From contig CAXBBG010000001.1 of NCBI GenBank assembly GCA_963974105.1, forward strand, positions 806,001 to 870,000: a stretch of 64,000 nt of DNA, read 5' to 3'. Shown piece after piece: positions 43,823 to 52,602 of the stretch (positions are counted from its first letter, which is position 1; every line of letters starts with the position of its first letter). The notes under the pieces were generated by a model, which was given only the letters and a program-made list of their open reading frames with translations, made no database searches and was not told the DNA's origin. A program made the translations under genes and the position numbers. The DNA is from UBA2136 sp963974105. Lineage in GTDB: Bacteria; Pseudomonadota; Alphaproteobacteria; UBA2136.

Positions 43823-43850
43823 TAAGGGGTATTCTTTTTTCTACCCCTTA
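43823..43850 (+). promoter_or_regulatory. Hairpin touching the protease ribosome binding site
   Basis: A perfect 9-bp stem, TAAGGGGTA (43823-43831) with TACCCCTTA (43842-43850), around a ten-base T-rich loop. The Shine-Dalgarno GGAGG starts three bases after it. It could tune ribosome access or act as an attenuator. Confidence 0.6.
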
Positions 43851-43865
43851 GTGGAGGTAATTTTT

Positions 43866-45518
43866 ATGAAATTATCTAAAATTGTATTGGCAGTTGTTGC
43901 TGTCTTGGTTGCATTTGCCTTATTTAATCTAAACGACGTAAGTACGGGAACAACGGTATCTACGGATATAACTGTTGATACAGCGGCTGTTTCAAATGTT
44001 GTTGCTGTTGATAATTCAGGCTTTGTAACTGCTTCTACAGATTCAGAGGCTTACTCTGTGCCTGTTGATATTGCAACCGCATTTAGCTCTGTTGCTGCCA
44101 TTGTTCGTGATGGTGGTTATGACGGCGCTGGTGGTTTAGGTTCTGGCTGGCTTGTGGATGTTTCGCCTTATGGGTTGTCTGGTTGTTATATGGTAACAAA
44201 CAGTCATGTTGTAAATGGTGTAAACAGACAAACAGGTGTTATTGATGTGAATGCTGGTGTTAAACGTGTGTATGTTATTTTTAATACAGAGCTTGAAAAT
44301 GAATTGAAGCAAGTTGGTGTTATTGTTTATGACGATCCATCTGCTGATATTGCCATTCTCCGTATTAAAGAATGTACAGGGTTGCCACGCTATAAAATCG
44401 TTAGTGATTTAAGGCTTGGCACGCCAGTTTTTGCTTTGGGTAACCCGCTTAGCTTAATGGGTTCATTAACTAAAGGAACTGTTTCAAAAGTGTTGCGTAC
44501 ATTGCCTGAAACTGGAAAGTCTGAAGTTTATGTGCAGACAGATACGGCGATTAACCCTGGTAATTCTGGTGGGCCGTTGGTGGATGCAAACACTTTTAAA
44601 GTTGTTGGCATGAATGTACTTGGAACGCGTGACGCTGTAGGGTTAAATTTTGCAGTTCATTATAAGTCTCTTGATCAGGCATTAAAGAACTTACGTACTT
44701 TGGGTCGTCCAAGTGCGCCAGTTTTTGGTATTGCATTGGCTAAAGTGAATAAAGATGTTTCTGCGGCTCTTAATGTGCCAAGCAATTTAGAAATGAATTG
44801 TGTGGGAGTTTATGTTTCAAAAGTGCAAGATGCTGCAGTAACTGCTGGTATTTTGGCTGGTGATGTGATGTTAAGTGTTAACGGTAAGTGTATTAACCGT
44901 AATATTGATATCGTAACAATTTCAGCGCATACAAACATCTGGGAACCTTATGACGTGCGTGTTTGGCGTTCTTCTACTTTTCAAGTGTTAAGTTTAACTT
45001 TAATACCAACAGAGGGCTATGAGGCGGCTATTGATCAGCGTGCTGACGGTCAAGAGGTAGGGCGTTCTTATACAGGTCACCTTGGTTTCGAAGTCTCTTC
45101 GACAACGAATCAGCCAACGGATAAGTTGGTGGTAACTAAGGTGTATGAGTATAGCGAAGCTTATTGGGCACGTGCTTTGGTGACTGAAAAGCTTAAGCGT
45201 TCACCCTTTGGTATTCAAGCTACAATGGTTGCTGTTTTAGAGCAACCCGCTGATGGTTTGGGTGTGGATGGTAAGGCTGTTAAGGTTTTCCAGACAATTG
45301 AGTCTGTACGTGACACCAATGGTCGTTTCTTGGCTGATATTTCATCTGCTAGTTTAGAAAACTTCGCACGTGAAGCCTATGAAAGTGGTGCTGATCTTGT
45401 TATTGAAATGAAGTTGAATAAATTTAAAGCTGAAAATTATGCTGCAACCCGTTGGGAAGAGCAGGAATCTAAAACGCGCTTTGTTGTTTATAAGCCCGCA
45501 CCTTACGTTGCACCTTAA
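43866..45518 (+). CDS. HtrA-like serine protease with PDZ domain
   Basis: 550 aa from the ATG at 43866 (GGAGG eight bases upstream). Residues 5-22 form an uncleaved-looking membrane anchor or signal. The trypsin-like domain has the full triad: H114 in VTNSHVVNG, D161 in SADIAILRI, and S234 in AINPGNSGGPLV. A PDZ domain follows (~265-370: VGVYVSKVQDAAVTAGILAG, then DVMLSVNGK). The last ~170 residues match nothing I know; they contain YWARALVTEKLKRSPFG and a possible second PDZ. It probably acts in the periplasm. Its place after a pilin gene suggests envelope or fibre quality control, which is inference. Confidence 0.82.
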   Translation: MKLSKIVLAVVAVLVAFALFNLNDVSTGTTVSTDITVDTAAVSNVVAVDNSGFVTASTDSEAYSVPVDIATAFSSVAAIVRDGGYDGAGGLGSGWLVDVSPYGLSGCYMVTNSHVVNGVNRQTGVIDVNAGVKRVYVIFNTELENELKQVGVIVYDDPSADIAILRIKECTGLPRYKIVSDLRLGTPVFALGNPLSLMGSLTKGTVSKVLRTLPETGKSEVYVQTDTAINPGNSGGPLVDANTFKVVGMNVLGTRDAVGLNFAVHYKSLDQALKNLRTLGRPSAPVFGIALAKVNKDVSAALNVPSNLEMNCVGVYVSKVQDAAVTAGILAGDVMLSVNGKCINRNIDIVTISAHTNIWEPYDVRVWRSSTFQVLSLTLIPTEGYEAAIDQRADGQEVGRSYTGHLGFEVSSTTNQPTDKLVVTKVYEYSEAYWARALVTEKLKRSPFGIQATMVAVLEQPADGLGVDGKAVKVFQTIESVRDTNGRFLADISSASLENFAREAYESGADLVIEMKLNKFKAENYAATRWEEQESKTRFVVYKPAPYVAP

Positions 45519-45547
45519 AGTGTGACAATCGATTTAGCCATTATGGC

Positions 45548-45578
45548 AAGGCCTCCCGCATGGGAGGCTTTTTTTTTG
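45548..45578 (+). terminator. Terminator after the protease gene
   Basis: GCCTCCC, short loop GCA, TGGGAGGC, then T9. Confidence 0.92.
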
Positions 45579-45651
45579 TGGACAATTTATTTCGTTTTGG
45601 TTAAAAAAGCATCACAGATTAATGATTTCATATACTGATAAGGGAACTGAA

Positions 45652-46566
45652 ATGACAACATATACGCCAATGACACCAGCACAGGAGGTTTCTCCTCTTG
45701 TTGAAAATATCAATGATCCTATTGTTTGCGCAACTTTTTATCACTTTGTGGATGTGGTTGACTGCGAAAAGCTTCAGCCTCTTTGGAAGCAATTTATGAT
45801 AGACCATGACGTGAAGGGTACAATCCTTGTTACGCCTGAGGGGATCAATTCAACAATTTCAGGTGAGCGTGCAGGTGTGGACGCTGTGCTTGCGATGATT
45901 CGTAGTGACGAACGCTTTGCTGCCATGGCGCATAAAGAAAGTTTTACAAAGGAGAACCCTTTTAAAAAGGCAAAGGTAAAGCTTAAAAAAGAAACGATAC
46001 CGATGAACTATAAGGCTGACCCTAAAAAGATAGTTGGTTCCTATGTTAAGCCCGCTGACTGGAATGCGCTGATAAGCGACCCAGATGTTATCACGATTGA
46101 CACACGTAACGATTACGAGCTGCACTTGGGTACGTTTAAAAACGCTGTGAACCCGAATACGAAAACATTTAAGCAGTTGCCGCAGTGGGTAGAAGATAAT
46201 ATGGATGTGAAAAAGCATAAAAAAGTAGCGATGTTCTGTACAGGCGGTATCCGCTGTGAGAAATCAACCTCTTTCATGCTTGATCAAGGTTTTGAAGAAG
46301 TTTACCACTTGGATGGTGGTATCTTGAAGTATCTTGAAGAAGTGCCTGAGGAAGAGTCTTTGTGGGAAGGTGAGTGCTATGTGTTCGACGACCGTGTGGC
46401 TGTTGGTCATGGCCTCAAGCCATCTGACGATGCTGTTATTTGCAAAAACTGCGGTTATTCACTTATTGCAGCCGACTTACGCCGTGCTTCATTTAAAGAG
46501 CCTGGTCGTGTATGCCCGCAGTGTGATGCGATGGCTGAGCAAGCACTTGTTGGAAAGAAGGTATAG
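45652..46566 (+). CDS. trhO: tRNA uridine-34 hydroxylase TrhO (YceA)
   Basis: 304 aa from the ATG at 45652, with AAGGGAA seven bases before it. An N-terminal acylphosphatase-like domain (VKGTILVTPEGINSTISG) is followed by a rhodanese domain with DTRNDYELHLGTFKNAVNP and the active-site loop MFCTGGIRCEKS. A C-terminal zinc-ribbon-like segment has CKNCG and CPQCD. TrhO forms 5-hydroxyuridine at the wobble position of several tRNAs using oxygen. It is a single-gene unit. Confidence 0.92.
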   Translation: MTTYTPMTPAQEVSPLVENINDPIVCATFYHFVDVVDCEKLQPLWKQFMIDHDVKGTILVTPEGINSTISGERAGVDAVLAMIRSDERFAAMAHKESFTKENPFKKAKVKLKKETIPMNYKADPKKIVGSYVKPADWNALISDPDVITIDTRNDYELHLGTFKNAVNPNTKTFKQLPQWVEDNMDVKKHKKVAMFCTGGIRCEKSTSFMLDQGFEEVYHLDGGILKYLEEVPEEESLWEGECYVFDDRVAVGHGLKPSDDAVICKNCGYSLIAADLRRASFKEPGRVCPQCDAMAEQALVGKKV

Positions 46567-46583
46567 CTGTATTTGTTTACCAC

Positions 46584-46614
46584 ATTAAAAAAGCCTCCAT
46601 GTGGAGGCTTTTTG
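46584..46614 (+). terminator. Terminator after trhO
   Basis: An A6 run, GCCTCC, loop ATGT, GGAGGC and T5. Confidence 0.92.
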
Positions 46615-46856
46615 TTTTCGATGTGTCGGTTTAATTTGGTGTAAATCTCGTAAGTGTAAAGTTGGAGTGGTCGTCTCTTTTATTATTTCTTCTAAGAAGG
46701 TATTGCAGATTTGGTCCGCAATTTTATTTCAAGTGTTTTTTGTGGTTAAAAATGATAACTTTTAACGTTAAACAAGCCATGTATACAAAAAACCATTGTT
46801 TTTCATAACCTTTTTGATTTAATTGCAAAAATGCTAAAAAAATAAACATTTAGCCC

Positions 46857-46885
46857 TTGCATATACCCACTACCTTTGCTATAAG
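46857..46885 (+). promoter_or_regulatory. Promoter of the S10 ribosomal operon
   Basis: TTGCAT (46857-46862), exactly 17 bases, TATAAG (46880-46885). The preceding ATTTAGCCC matches the ATTTAGACC before the rpsH promoter. The predicted start near 46892 leaves a 150-base leader. A 12-base palindrome TTTAACGTTAAA lies upstream at 46761-46772. Confidence 0.7.
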
Positions 46886-46891
46886 ACAGGA

Positions 46892-47044
46892 AGAATTTCA
46901 GCGGAAGACCGTCCTTTTTTGGTTGGTTTGGTATTGAAATTCATTGGAATGTAACCATATCTTTGGATGTGAGTTATGTATTATAAAAACCGGGAGCCTC
47001 TGGATTCTTTGAATTCCACGCTCGTATATGAGGTATAAATTGTT
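46892..47044 (+). promoter_or_regulatory. Structured leader of the S10 operon
   Basis: Two hairpins are visible. GAATTTCA (46893-46900) pairs perfectly with TGAAATTC (46935-46942), enclosing 34 bases. Nearer the gene, GGATTC and GAATTCC pair around TTT at about 46999-47015, inside flanking GAGC/GCTC. TGAGG follows as the ribosome binding site. In E. coli the S10 leader is the target of L4 autoregulation; the same role here is inference. Confidence 0.45.
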
Positions 47045-47359
47045 ATGGATCAAGTGACCCAAAACATTAAGATTCGCCTAAAAGCGTACGACCACGATGT
47101 GCTAGACAAGTCAACAGCTGAAATTGTTGAAACTGCTAAACGCACTGGTGCGTCTGTACGTGGGCCTATCCCACTTCCAACTAAGTTTGAGAAGTTTACA
47201 GTTCTACGTAGCCCTCACGTGAATAAGAAGTCACGCGAGCAATTTGAAATTCGCACACACAAACGTCTGCTTGAGCTTGTTGATCCAACAACTCAAACGG
47301 TTGAAGCTTTAATGAAGCTTGACCTTGCTGCAGGTGTTGACGTGCAAATTAAGTTGTAA
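47045..47359 (+). CDS. rpsJ: 30S ribosomal protein S10
   Basis: 104 aa. IKIRLKAYDHDVLDKSTAEI and SPHVNKKSREQFEIRTHKRL are diagnostic. S10 is also the transcription antitermination factor NusE. It is the first gene of the S10 operon; tuf, often found just upstream, is absent. Confidence 0.98.
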   Translation: MDQVTQNIKIRLKAYDHDVLDKSTAEIVETAKRTGASVRGPIPLPTKFEKFTVLRSPHVNKKSREQFEIRTHKRLLELVDPTTQTVEALMKLDLAAGVDVQIKL

Positions 47360-47369
47360 GGGAGATATT

Positions 47370-48107
47370 ATGCGTACAGGACTTATTGCAAAAAAAGTTG
47401 GTATGACTCGTGTTTTTAACGAAGAAGGTCGTCACATTCCTGTGACTGTTCTTTCAGTTGAAAACTGTCAAGTAACTCAAAAGAAAACAGTAGAAACTGA
47501 CGGCTACAACGCTGTGCAAATTGGTATGGGTGAGAAAAAAGTTTCTCGCACAAACAAGCCTTTACAAGGTCACTTTGCAAAAGCAGGTGTTGAACCTAAG
47601 CAGTATGTGGCTGAATTCCGTGTTGATGAAGATCAATTGCTAGACAATGGCATTGAACTTTTGGCTAACCACTTTCTACCAGGTCAAATGGTAGACGTGA
47701 CAGGTATTACTATCGGTAAAGGTTTTGCCGGTGCTATGAAGCGTCACAACTTTGGTGGTTTGCGTGCATCTCACGGTGTTTCTGTTTCACACCGTTCACA
47801 CGGTTCTGTTGGTCAGTGTCAAGAACCTGGTCGAGTATTCAAAAACAAACGTATGGCTGGTCACATGGGTGACAAACAACGTACACAGCAGAATCTTGAG
47901 ATTGTGCGCGTGGACGCTGAACAAGGCCTTATTCTTGTTAAAGGATCAGTACCTGGATCAAAAGGTCGCGTTGTGACTCTTAAAGATGCTGTGAAGCTTA
48001 AAGGCCCAGACCTATCTGCTATTGAAACTGCTAAGGCAGATTTCTCAGCGGCTAAAACGGGTGCTAACCAAGACGCAACAGCTGCTACAGCTGAAGCTCA
48101 GTCTTAA
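47370..48107 (+). CDS. rplC: 50S ribosomal protein L3
   Basis: 245 aa from the ATG at 47370 with GGGAG upstream; the open frame extends earlier into rpsJ. MRTGLIAKKVGMTRVFNEEG opens it, and the central loop RHNFGGLRASHGVSVSHRSH reaches the peptidyl-transferase centre. An Ala-rich tail of ~25 residues is a common extension in alphaproteobacteria. Confidence 0.97.
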   Translation: MRTGLIAKKVGMTRVFNEEGRHIPVTVLSVENCQVTQKKTVETDGYNAVQIGMGEKKVSRTNKPLQGHFAKAGVEPKQYVAEFRVDEDQLLDNGIELLANHFLPGQMVDVTGITIGKGFAGAMKRHNFGGLRASHGVSVSHRSHGSVGQCQEPGRVFKNKRMAGHMGDKQRTQQNLEIVRVDAEQGLILVKGSVPGSKGRVVTLKDAVKLKGPDLSAIETAKADFSAAKTGANQDATAATAEAQS

Positions 48108-48128
48108 GATAATTTGAGGAATATTGAA

Positions 48129-48770
48129 ATGAAATTAGATATCATTACACTAGATGGCAAAAAAGGTGGTTCTGTAGAACTGTCAGCTGACATCTTTGGC
48201 CTTGAAGTTCGTAAAGACTTGCTTCAACGTGCTGTGCTTTGGCAACAGGCACGCTGGCGCGCTGGTACAGCTTCAACATTAGGCCGTAGCGATGTAAGTG
48301 CGACGAAGAAGAAATTCTACCGTCAAAAAGGTACAGGTGGCGCACGTCACGGTGCTAAAAGCGCTAACATCTTCCGTGGCGGTGGCGTAGTATTTGGTCC
48401 ATCACCTCGTTCGTTTGCATTTGATATGCCTAAAAAAGTACGTGCTCTAGCTCTTAAAACAGCTTTGAGTGCTAAAGCAAAATCTGGTGACATTGTGATC
48501 ATTGATGAAGCAACTGCTACATCACACAAAACATCAGCTATGCGTGCTGCATTAGGTAAGTTGGATATTACTTCTGCTTTGTTTATTGTTGATTCTATCA
48601 ACGAAAACTTTGACAAAGCAACACGTAACATTCCACACATTAGTGTTGTTCCAACAGAAGGCGTTAACGTTTTCAACATCCTAAAAGCGAAAAAGCTTGT
48701 TCTTACTAAGGCAGCTCTTCCTATGGTTGAAGAAACATTAAACCGTCGTTCACGTAAGGAGACTAAATAA
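48129..48770 (+). CDS. rplD: 50S ribosomal protein L4
   Basis: 213 aa from the ATG at 48129 (GAGGA upstream). The loop GRSDVSATKKKFYRQKGTGG, then ARHGAKSANIFRGGG, lines the exit tunnel. L4 represses the S10 operon in enteric bacteria. Its stop overlaps the rplW start (TAATG). Confidence 0.97.
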   Translation: MKLDIITLDGKKGGSVELSADIFGLEVRKDLLQRAVLWQQARWRAGTASTLGRSDVSATKKKFYRQKGTGGARHGAKSANIFRGGGVVFGPSPRSFAFDMPKKVRALALKTALSAKAKSGDIVIIDEATATSHKTSAMRAALGKLDITSALFIVDSINENFDKATRNIPHISVVPTEGVNVFNILKAKKLVLTKAALPMVEETLNRRSRKETK

Positions 48771-49069
48771 TGTCAAACACAACAGAACGTATGTACCAGG
48801 TACTTGTGAAACCAGTTATTACTGAGAAAACAAGCCAAATCGCAGGGGACAATGTTGTCACTTTTGTGGTTGCTGAAAACTCTACTAAATTAGAGATTAA
48901 AGCAGCTGTTGAAAACATTTACGGTGTAAAAGTTTCAAAAGTAAACACATTGAACCAGCAAGGTAAAACAAAACGCTTTAAAGGCCACATGGGCCGCCGT
49001 AGTGACACTAAAAAAGCTATGGTAAAACTCGCAGAAGGTCATAACATTGACGTTTCTGCAGGCGTTTAA
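48770..49069 (+). CDS. rplW: 50S ribosomal protein L23
   Basis: 99 aa. VLVKPVITEKTSQIAGDN and the loop NQQGKTKRFKGHMGRRSDTK are typical. It sits at the tunnel exit and docks trigger factor and SRP. The start overlaps the rplD stop. Confidence 0.97.
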   Translation: MSNTTERMYQVLVKPVITEKTSQIAGDNVVTFVVAENSTKLEIKAAVENIYGVKVSKVNTLNQQGKTKRFKGHMGRRSDTKKAMVKLAEGHNIDVSAGV

Positions 49070-49091
49070 TTTTGAGTGAAAGTAGTTAAAT

Positions 49092-49922
49092 ATGGCTTTA
49101 GTAACATATAAACCAACCTCACCAAGTCGCCGTGAACTGGTAACAGTTGACCGTAGCGAATTGGCTAAGGGTGGTCCAGAAAAGAGTCTGACTCGTCCCC
49201 TGAAAAAATCAGGTGGTCGTAACAACACCGGTCGCATTACAGTGCGTCACATCGGTGGTGGACACAAAAGAAAATATCGTATCATTGACTTCAAACGTAC
49301 GAAGCAAGATATGTGGGCAGAAGTACTTCAGCTTGAGTATGACCCTAACCGTACAGCATTTATTGCTCTTCTTCAGTACGAAGATGGCGAAAAATCTTAC
49401 ATTGTCGCACCTCAGCGCTTAAAAGCTGGCGATAAGGTTATTGCAGGTGTTAAAGCTGATATCCTTCCTGGTAATGCTCTTCCTTTGAAGAACATCCCAG
49501 TAGGTACAATTGTACACAACATTGAAATGAAGCCTGGTAAGGGCGCGCAAATGGCACGTAGTGCTGGTGCGTACGCTCAAATCGTAGGTAAAGATGCTGG
49601 CTATGTGATGCTGCGTCTAGGTTCTGGCGAACAACGCAAGATTCTAGAAAGCTGCATGGCAACAGTTGGTGCTGTTTCAAACCAAGACCATTCTAACGAA
49701 AACCTAGGTAAAGCTGGGCGTAAACGTTGGTTGGGTGTTAGACCAACAGTTCGTGGTGTTGCCATGAACCCAGTTGATCACCCTCATGGTGGTGGTGAAG
49801 GTCGTACAAGTGGTGGTCGTCACCCTGTATCTCCATGGGGTATGCCTACAAAAGGTAAGCGTACACGTCAACCTAAGAAGGCATCGGACAAGCTAATCGT
49901 TCGTCGCCGTTATGCTAAGTAA
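49092..49922 (+). CDS. rplB: 50S ribosomal protein L2
   Basis: 276 aa. GGRNNTGRITVRHIGGGHKR is near the N-terminus, and the signature VRGVAMNPVDHPHGGGEGRT includes the conserved histidine near the peptidyl-transferase centre. Full length. Confidence 0.98.
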   Translation: MALVTYKPTSPSRRELVTVDRSELAKGGPEKSLTRPLKKSGGRNNTGRITVRHIGGGHKRKYRIIDFKRTKQDMWAEVLQLEYDPNRTAFIALLQYEDGEKSYIVAPQRLKAGDKVIAGVKADILPGNALPLKNIPVGTIVHNIEMKPGKGAQMARSAGAYAQIVGKDAGYVMLRLGSGEQRKILESCMATVGAVSNQDHSNENLGKAGRKRWLGVRPTVRGVAMNPVDHPHGGGEGRTSGGRHPVSPWGMPTKGKRTRQPKKASDKLIVRRRYAK

Positions 49923-49934
49923 GGAAGTATAAAT

Positions 49935-50210
49935 ATGCCTCGTTCAATTAAAAAGGGCCCATTTGTAGACCACCACCTAGCTCTAAAGGTGATGGCTCAA
50001 TTGGATAGCCCACGTAAGAAGCTCATTAAAACATGGTCACGCCGTAGCATGATTATGCCTGAGTTTGTAGGGTACACATTTGCTGTACATAATGGTAACA
50101 AGTTCATTCCAGTTTTAGTTACGGAAAATATGGTAGGACATAAACTTGGCGAATTTTCTCCGACTCGTACGCACACAGCGTTCGGTGCGGACAAAAAAGC
50201 TAAGAAATAA
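49935..50210 (+). CDS. rpsS: 30S ribosomal protein S19
   Basis: 91 aa. MPRSIKKGPFVDHHLALKVM and VTENMVGHKLGEFSPTRT are diagnostic. It binds the head of the 30S subunit near S13. Confidence 0.98.
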   Translation: MPRSIKKGPFVDHHLALKVMAQLDSPRKKLIKTWSRRSMIMPEFVGYTFAVHNGNKFIPVLVTENMVGHKLGEFSPTRTHTAFGADKKAKK

Positions 50211-50227
50211 GTTAGGGAGAAAAGACT

Positions 50228-50632
50228 ATGGCAAAAGCTAAACAGTCACGTCGTCTATCTGACAACGAAACACAAGCGTTTCTGAAGTCCTGCAAATCAA
50301 GCGCGCAAAAAGCACGTTTGGTTCTAGATATGATTCGTGGAAGCAAGGTTGATAAAGCTCTTGCAGATCTAACATTTTCAAAGAAAGCGATTTCTGTTGA
50401 AGTTAAAAAACTTCTTGAAAGTGCGATTGCAAACGCAGAAAACAACCACGACTTAAATGTAGATAACTTGTACGTAAAAGCTGCAATGGCAGATAAGAGT
50501 TTCCAAATGAAGCGTTGGCGCTGTCGTGCCCGCGGTCGTATGGGTAAAATTCTTAAGCCACGTTGTCACTTGACAATCGTTGTAGCAGAAAAAGTAGCAG
50601 TAGAACCAACAGTAAATAAGGATGCAGCATAA
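50228..50632 (+). CDS. rplV: 50S ribosomal protein L22
   Basis: 134 aa, ~20 longer than E. coli L22 at the two ends. SAQKARLVLDMIRGSKVDKA and the tunnel hairpin MKRWRCRARGRMGKILKP identify it. The stop overlaps the rpsC start. Confidence 0.97.
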   Translation: MAKAKQSRRLSDNETQAFLKSCKSSAQKARLVLDMIRGSKVDKALADLTFSKKAISVEVKKLLESAIANAENNHDLNVDNLYVKAAMADKSFQMKRWRCRARGRMGKILKPRCHLTIVVAEKVAVEPTVNKDAA

Positions 50633-51285
50633 TGGGTCAAAAAGTAAATCCAATTGGTTTGCGTCTTGGTATTAACCGTACGTGGGATTCCACATGGTTC
50701 GCTGAAGACAACTATGCAAACTTAGTAAAAGAAGATTTCGACATTCGTAAGTTCCTCAAAAAAGAACTTAAAAGTGCCGGCGTTGCTAAAGTTGTAATCG
50801 AACGTCCAGGAACAATTTGCCGTGTGTTTATTCACACAGCGCGTCCTGGTGTTATTATCGGTAAAAAAGGTGCGGACATTGAAACTCTACGCCAGAAGTT
50901 GATGAAATTCACATCATGTGAAGTTTTCGTTAACATTGTAGAAGTTCGTAAACCTGACATTAACTCTCAGCTTGTAGCAGAAAACATCTGTTCACAACTT
51001 GAGCGTCGTGTCGCTTACCGTCGCGCAATGAAGCGTGCAGTTCAAAACGCTATGATGAACGGTGCTAAAGGTATCCGTATCAACTGTGCGGGTCGTTTGA
51101 ACGGTGCAGAAATTGCTCGTACAGAGTGGTACTTGGAAGGTTCACTTCCACTTCACACACTTCGTGCTGACATTGATTATGGTTTTGCAGAAGCACTAAC
51201 TACTTACGGTATTCTAGGCGTTAAAGTTTGGATTAACCACGGTGAGAAGTATGGTGTTGAAAGCAACGTGCAAACTAAAAAATAA
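50632..51285 (+). CDS. rpsC: 30S ribosomal protein S3
   Basis: 217 aa. MGQKVNPIGLRLGINRTWDS opens it, the KH domain has PGVIIGKKGADIETLRQKLM, and the C-terminal domain has GRLNGAEIARTEWYLEGSLP. It is part of the mRNA entry channel. Confidence 0.98.
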   Translation: MGQKVNPIGLRLGINRTWDSTWFAEDNYANLVKEDFDIRKFLKKELKSAGVAKVVIERPGTICRVFIHTARPGVIIGKKGADIETLRQKLMKFTSCEVFVNIVEVRKPDINSQLVAENICSQLERRVAYRRAMKRAVQNAMMNGAKGIRINCAGRLNGAEIARTEWYLEGSLPLHTLRADIDYGFAEALTTYGILGVKVWINHGEKYGVESNVQTKK

Positions 51286-51327
51286 GTTTCTTTTTGAAGA
51301 ACACTTGAAAATAGGAGAATAGTAACT

Positions 51328-51741
51328 ATGTTACAACCTAAGAAAATGAAGTTCCGTAAGGCTCATAAAGGTCGTATTCACGGTAAAGCCAAAGGCGGTT
51401 TTACTTTGAACTTCGGTGATTATGGTCTAAAGGCGCTTGAACCCGCTCGTATTACGTCTCGTCAAATCGAGGCGGCACGTCGCGCAATGACACGTAAGAT
51501 TGCTCGTGGTGGACGCATTTGGATTCGTATGTTTCCAGACGTTCCTGTATCAGGCAAACCTGCTGAAGTGCGTATGGGTAAAGGTAAGGGATCTACTGAC
51601 TACTGGATCGCTCGAATTAAACCAGGCCGTATTATGTACGAAATGACTGGTGTTGAAGAGGAACTTGCTCGCGAAGCTATGCGCCTAGCAGCTATGAAGC
51701 TCCCTATTAAAACACGTTTCGTAACACGCCAAACGTTCTAA
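51328..51741 (+). CDS. rplP: 50S ribosomal protein L16
   Basis: 137 aa. MLQPKKMKFRKAHKGRIHGK and RRAMTRKIARGGRIWIRMFP are diagnostic. It contacts the A-site tRNA elbow region. RMGKGKGSTDYW is intact. Confidence 0.98.
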   Translation: MLQPKKMKFRKAHKGRIHGKAKGGFTLNFGDYGLKALEPARITSRQIEAARRAMTRKIARGGRIWIRMFPDVPVSGKPAEVRMGKGKGSTDYWIARIKPGRIMYEMTGVEEELAREAMRLAAMKLPIKTRFVTRQTF

Positions 51742-51759
51742 AGAAAGAGGACTTATATA

Positions 51760-51960
51760 ATGGAAAACAAAGCGATCACCGCTCTAAAGGATTCTCAGCT
51801 TAAAGAAGAGATGATGAACCTACGTAAAGAGCAGATGAATCTTCGCTTCCAAAAGGCGACTGGGCAACTTGAAAACCCAAACCGCTGGCGTGAAGTACGT
51901 AAGAACATTGCTAAATTAAAAACCGAAGAAACTGCACGTGCAGCTTCTGCAGCTAAGTAA
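51760..51960 (+). CDS. rpmC: 50S ribosomal protein L29
   Basis: 66 aa, helical. LKDSQLKEEMMNLRKEQMNL and FQKATGQLENPNRWREVRKN match the family. It borders the exit tunnel next to L23. Confidence 0.96.
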   Translation: MENKAITALKDSQLKEEMMNLRKEQMNLRFQKATGQLENPNRWREVRKNIAKLKTEETARAASAAK

Positions 51961-51973
51961 GGAGGTATAAATT

Positions 51974-52231
51974 ATGCCAAAACGCGTATTACAAGGTACA
52001 GTTGTCAGTAATAAAGGTGACAAAACTGTGGTTGTTAAGGTAGAACGTACCTTCAAACACCCGCTATACGGTAAAACAATCCGCATGAGCAAAAAGTACC
52101 ACGCTCACGATGAAAACAACACTTTCTCTGAAGGTGACTCTGTTTCTATCGTTGAATGTGCACCACACTCTAAGCTCAAGCAGTTCGAAGTAATGTCTGC
52201 GGACACTGCTTCTTCTAAAGGGAGTAAATAA
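51974..52231 (+). CDS. rpsQ: 30S ribosomal protein S17
   Basis: 85 aa OB-fold. MPKRVLQGTVVSNKGDKTVV and VKVERTFKHPLYGKTIRMSK are typical. GGAGG precedes the start. Confidence 0.97.
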   Translation: MPKRVLQGTVVSNKGDKTVVVKVERTFKHPLYGKTIRMSKKYHAHDENNTFSEGDSVSIVECAPHSKLKQFEVMSADTASSKGSK

Positions 52232-52233
52232 AA

Positions 52234-52602
52234 ATGATTCAGGTTGAAACTCAACTCGAAGTCGCTGACAACTCTGGCGCTAAACGCGTTCAGTGTATCA
52301 AGGTGCTTGGTGGCTCTAAACGCCGCTACGCTCGTGTTGGTGACATCATTACGGTTGCTGTGAAGGATGCTATCCCTCGTGGTAAAGTAAAAAAAGGTGA
52401 AGTGGGCCGCGCTGTTGTTGTGCGTACTTCAAAAGATGTTAAGCGTAAAGATGGTACAGTTATCCGTTTCGATAAAAACGCCGCTGTTATGCTTGATAAG
52501 AAGAATGAACCAATTGGAACTCGTATTTTTGGACCTGTTGCACGTGAACTACGTGCGAAACAGTTTATGAAAATTGTTTCATTAGCACCGGAGGTACTAT
52601 AA
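52234..52602 (+). CDS. rplN: 50S ribosomal protein L14
   Basis: 122 aa. MIQVETQLEVADNSGAKRVQ and RYARVGDIITVAVKDAIPRG are diagnostic. It starts two bases after rpsQ and overlaps rplX by one base. Confidence 0.98.
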   Translation: MIQVETQLEVADNSGAKRVQCIKVLGGSKRRYARVGDIITVAVKDAIPRGKVKKGEVGRAVVVRTSKDVKRKDGTVIRFDKNAAVMLDKKNEPIGTRIFGPVARELRAKQFMKIVSLAPEVL

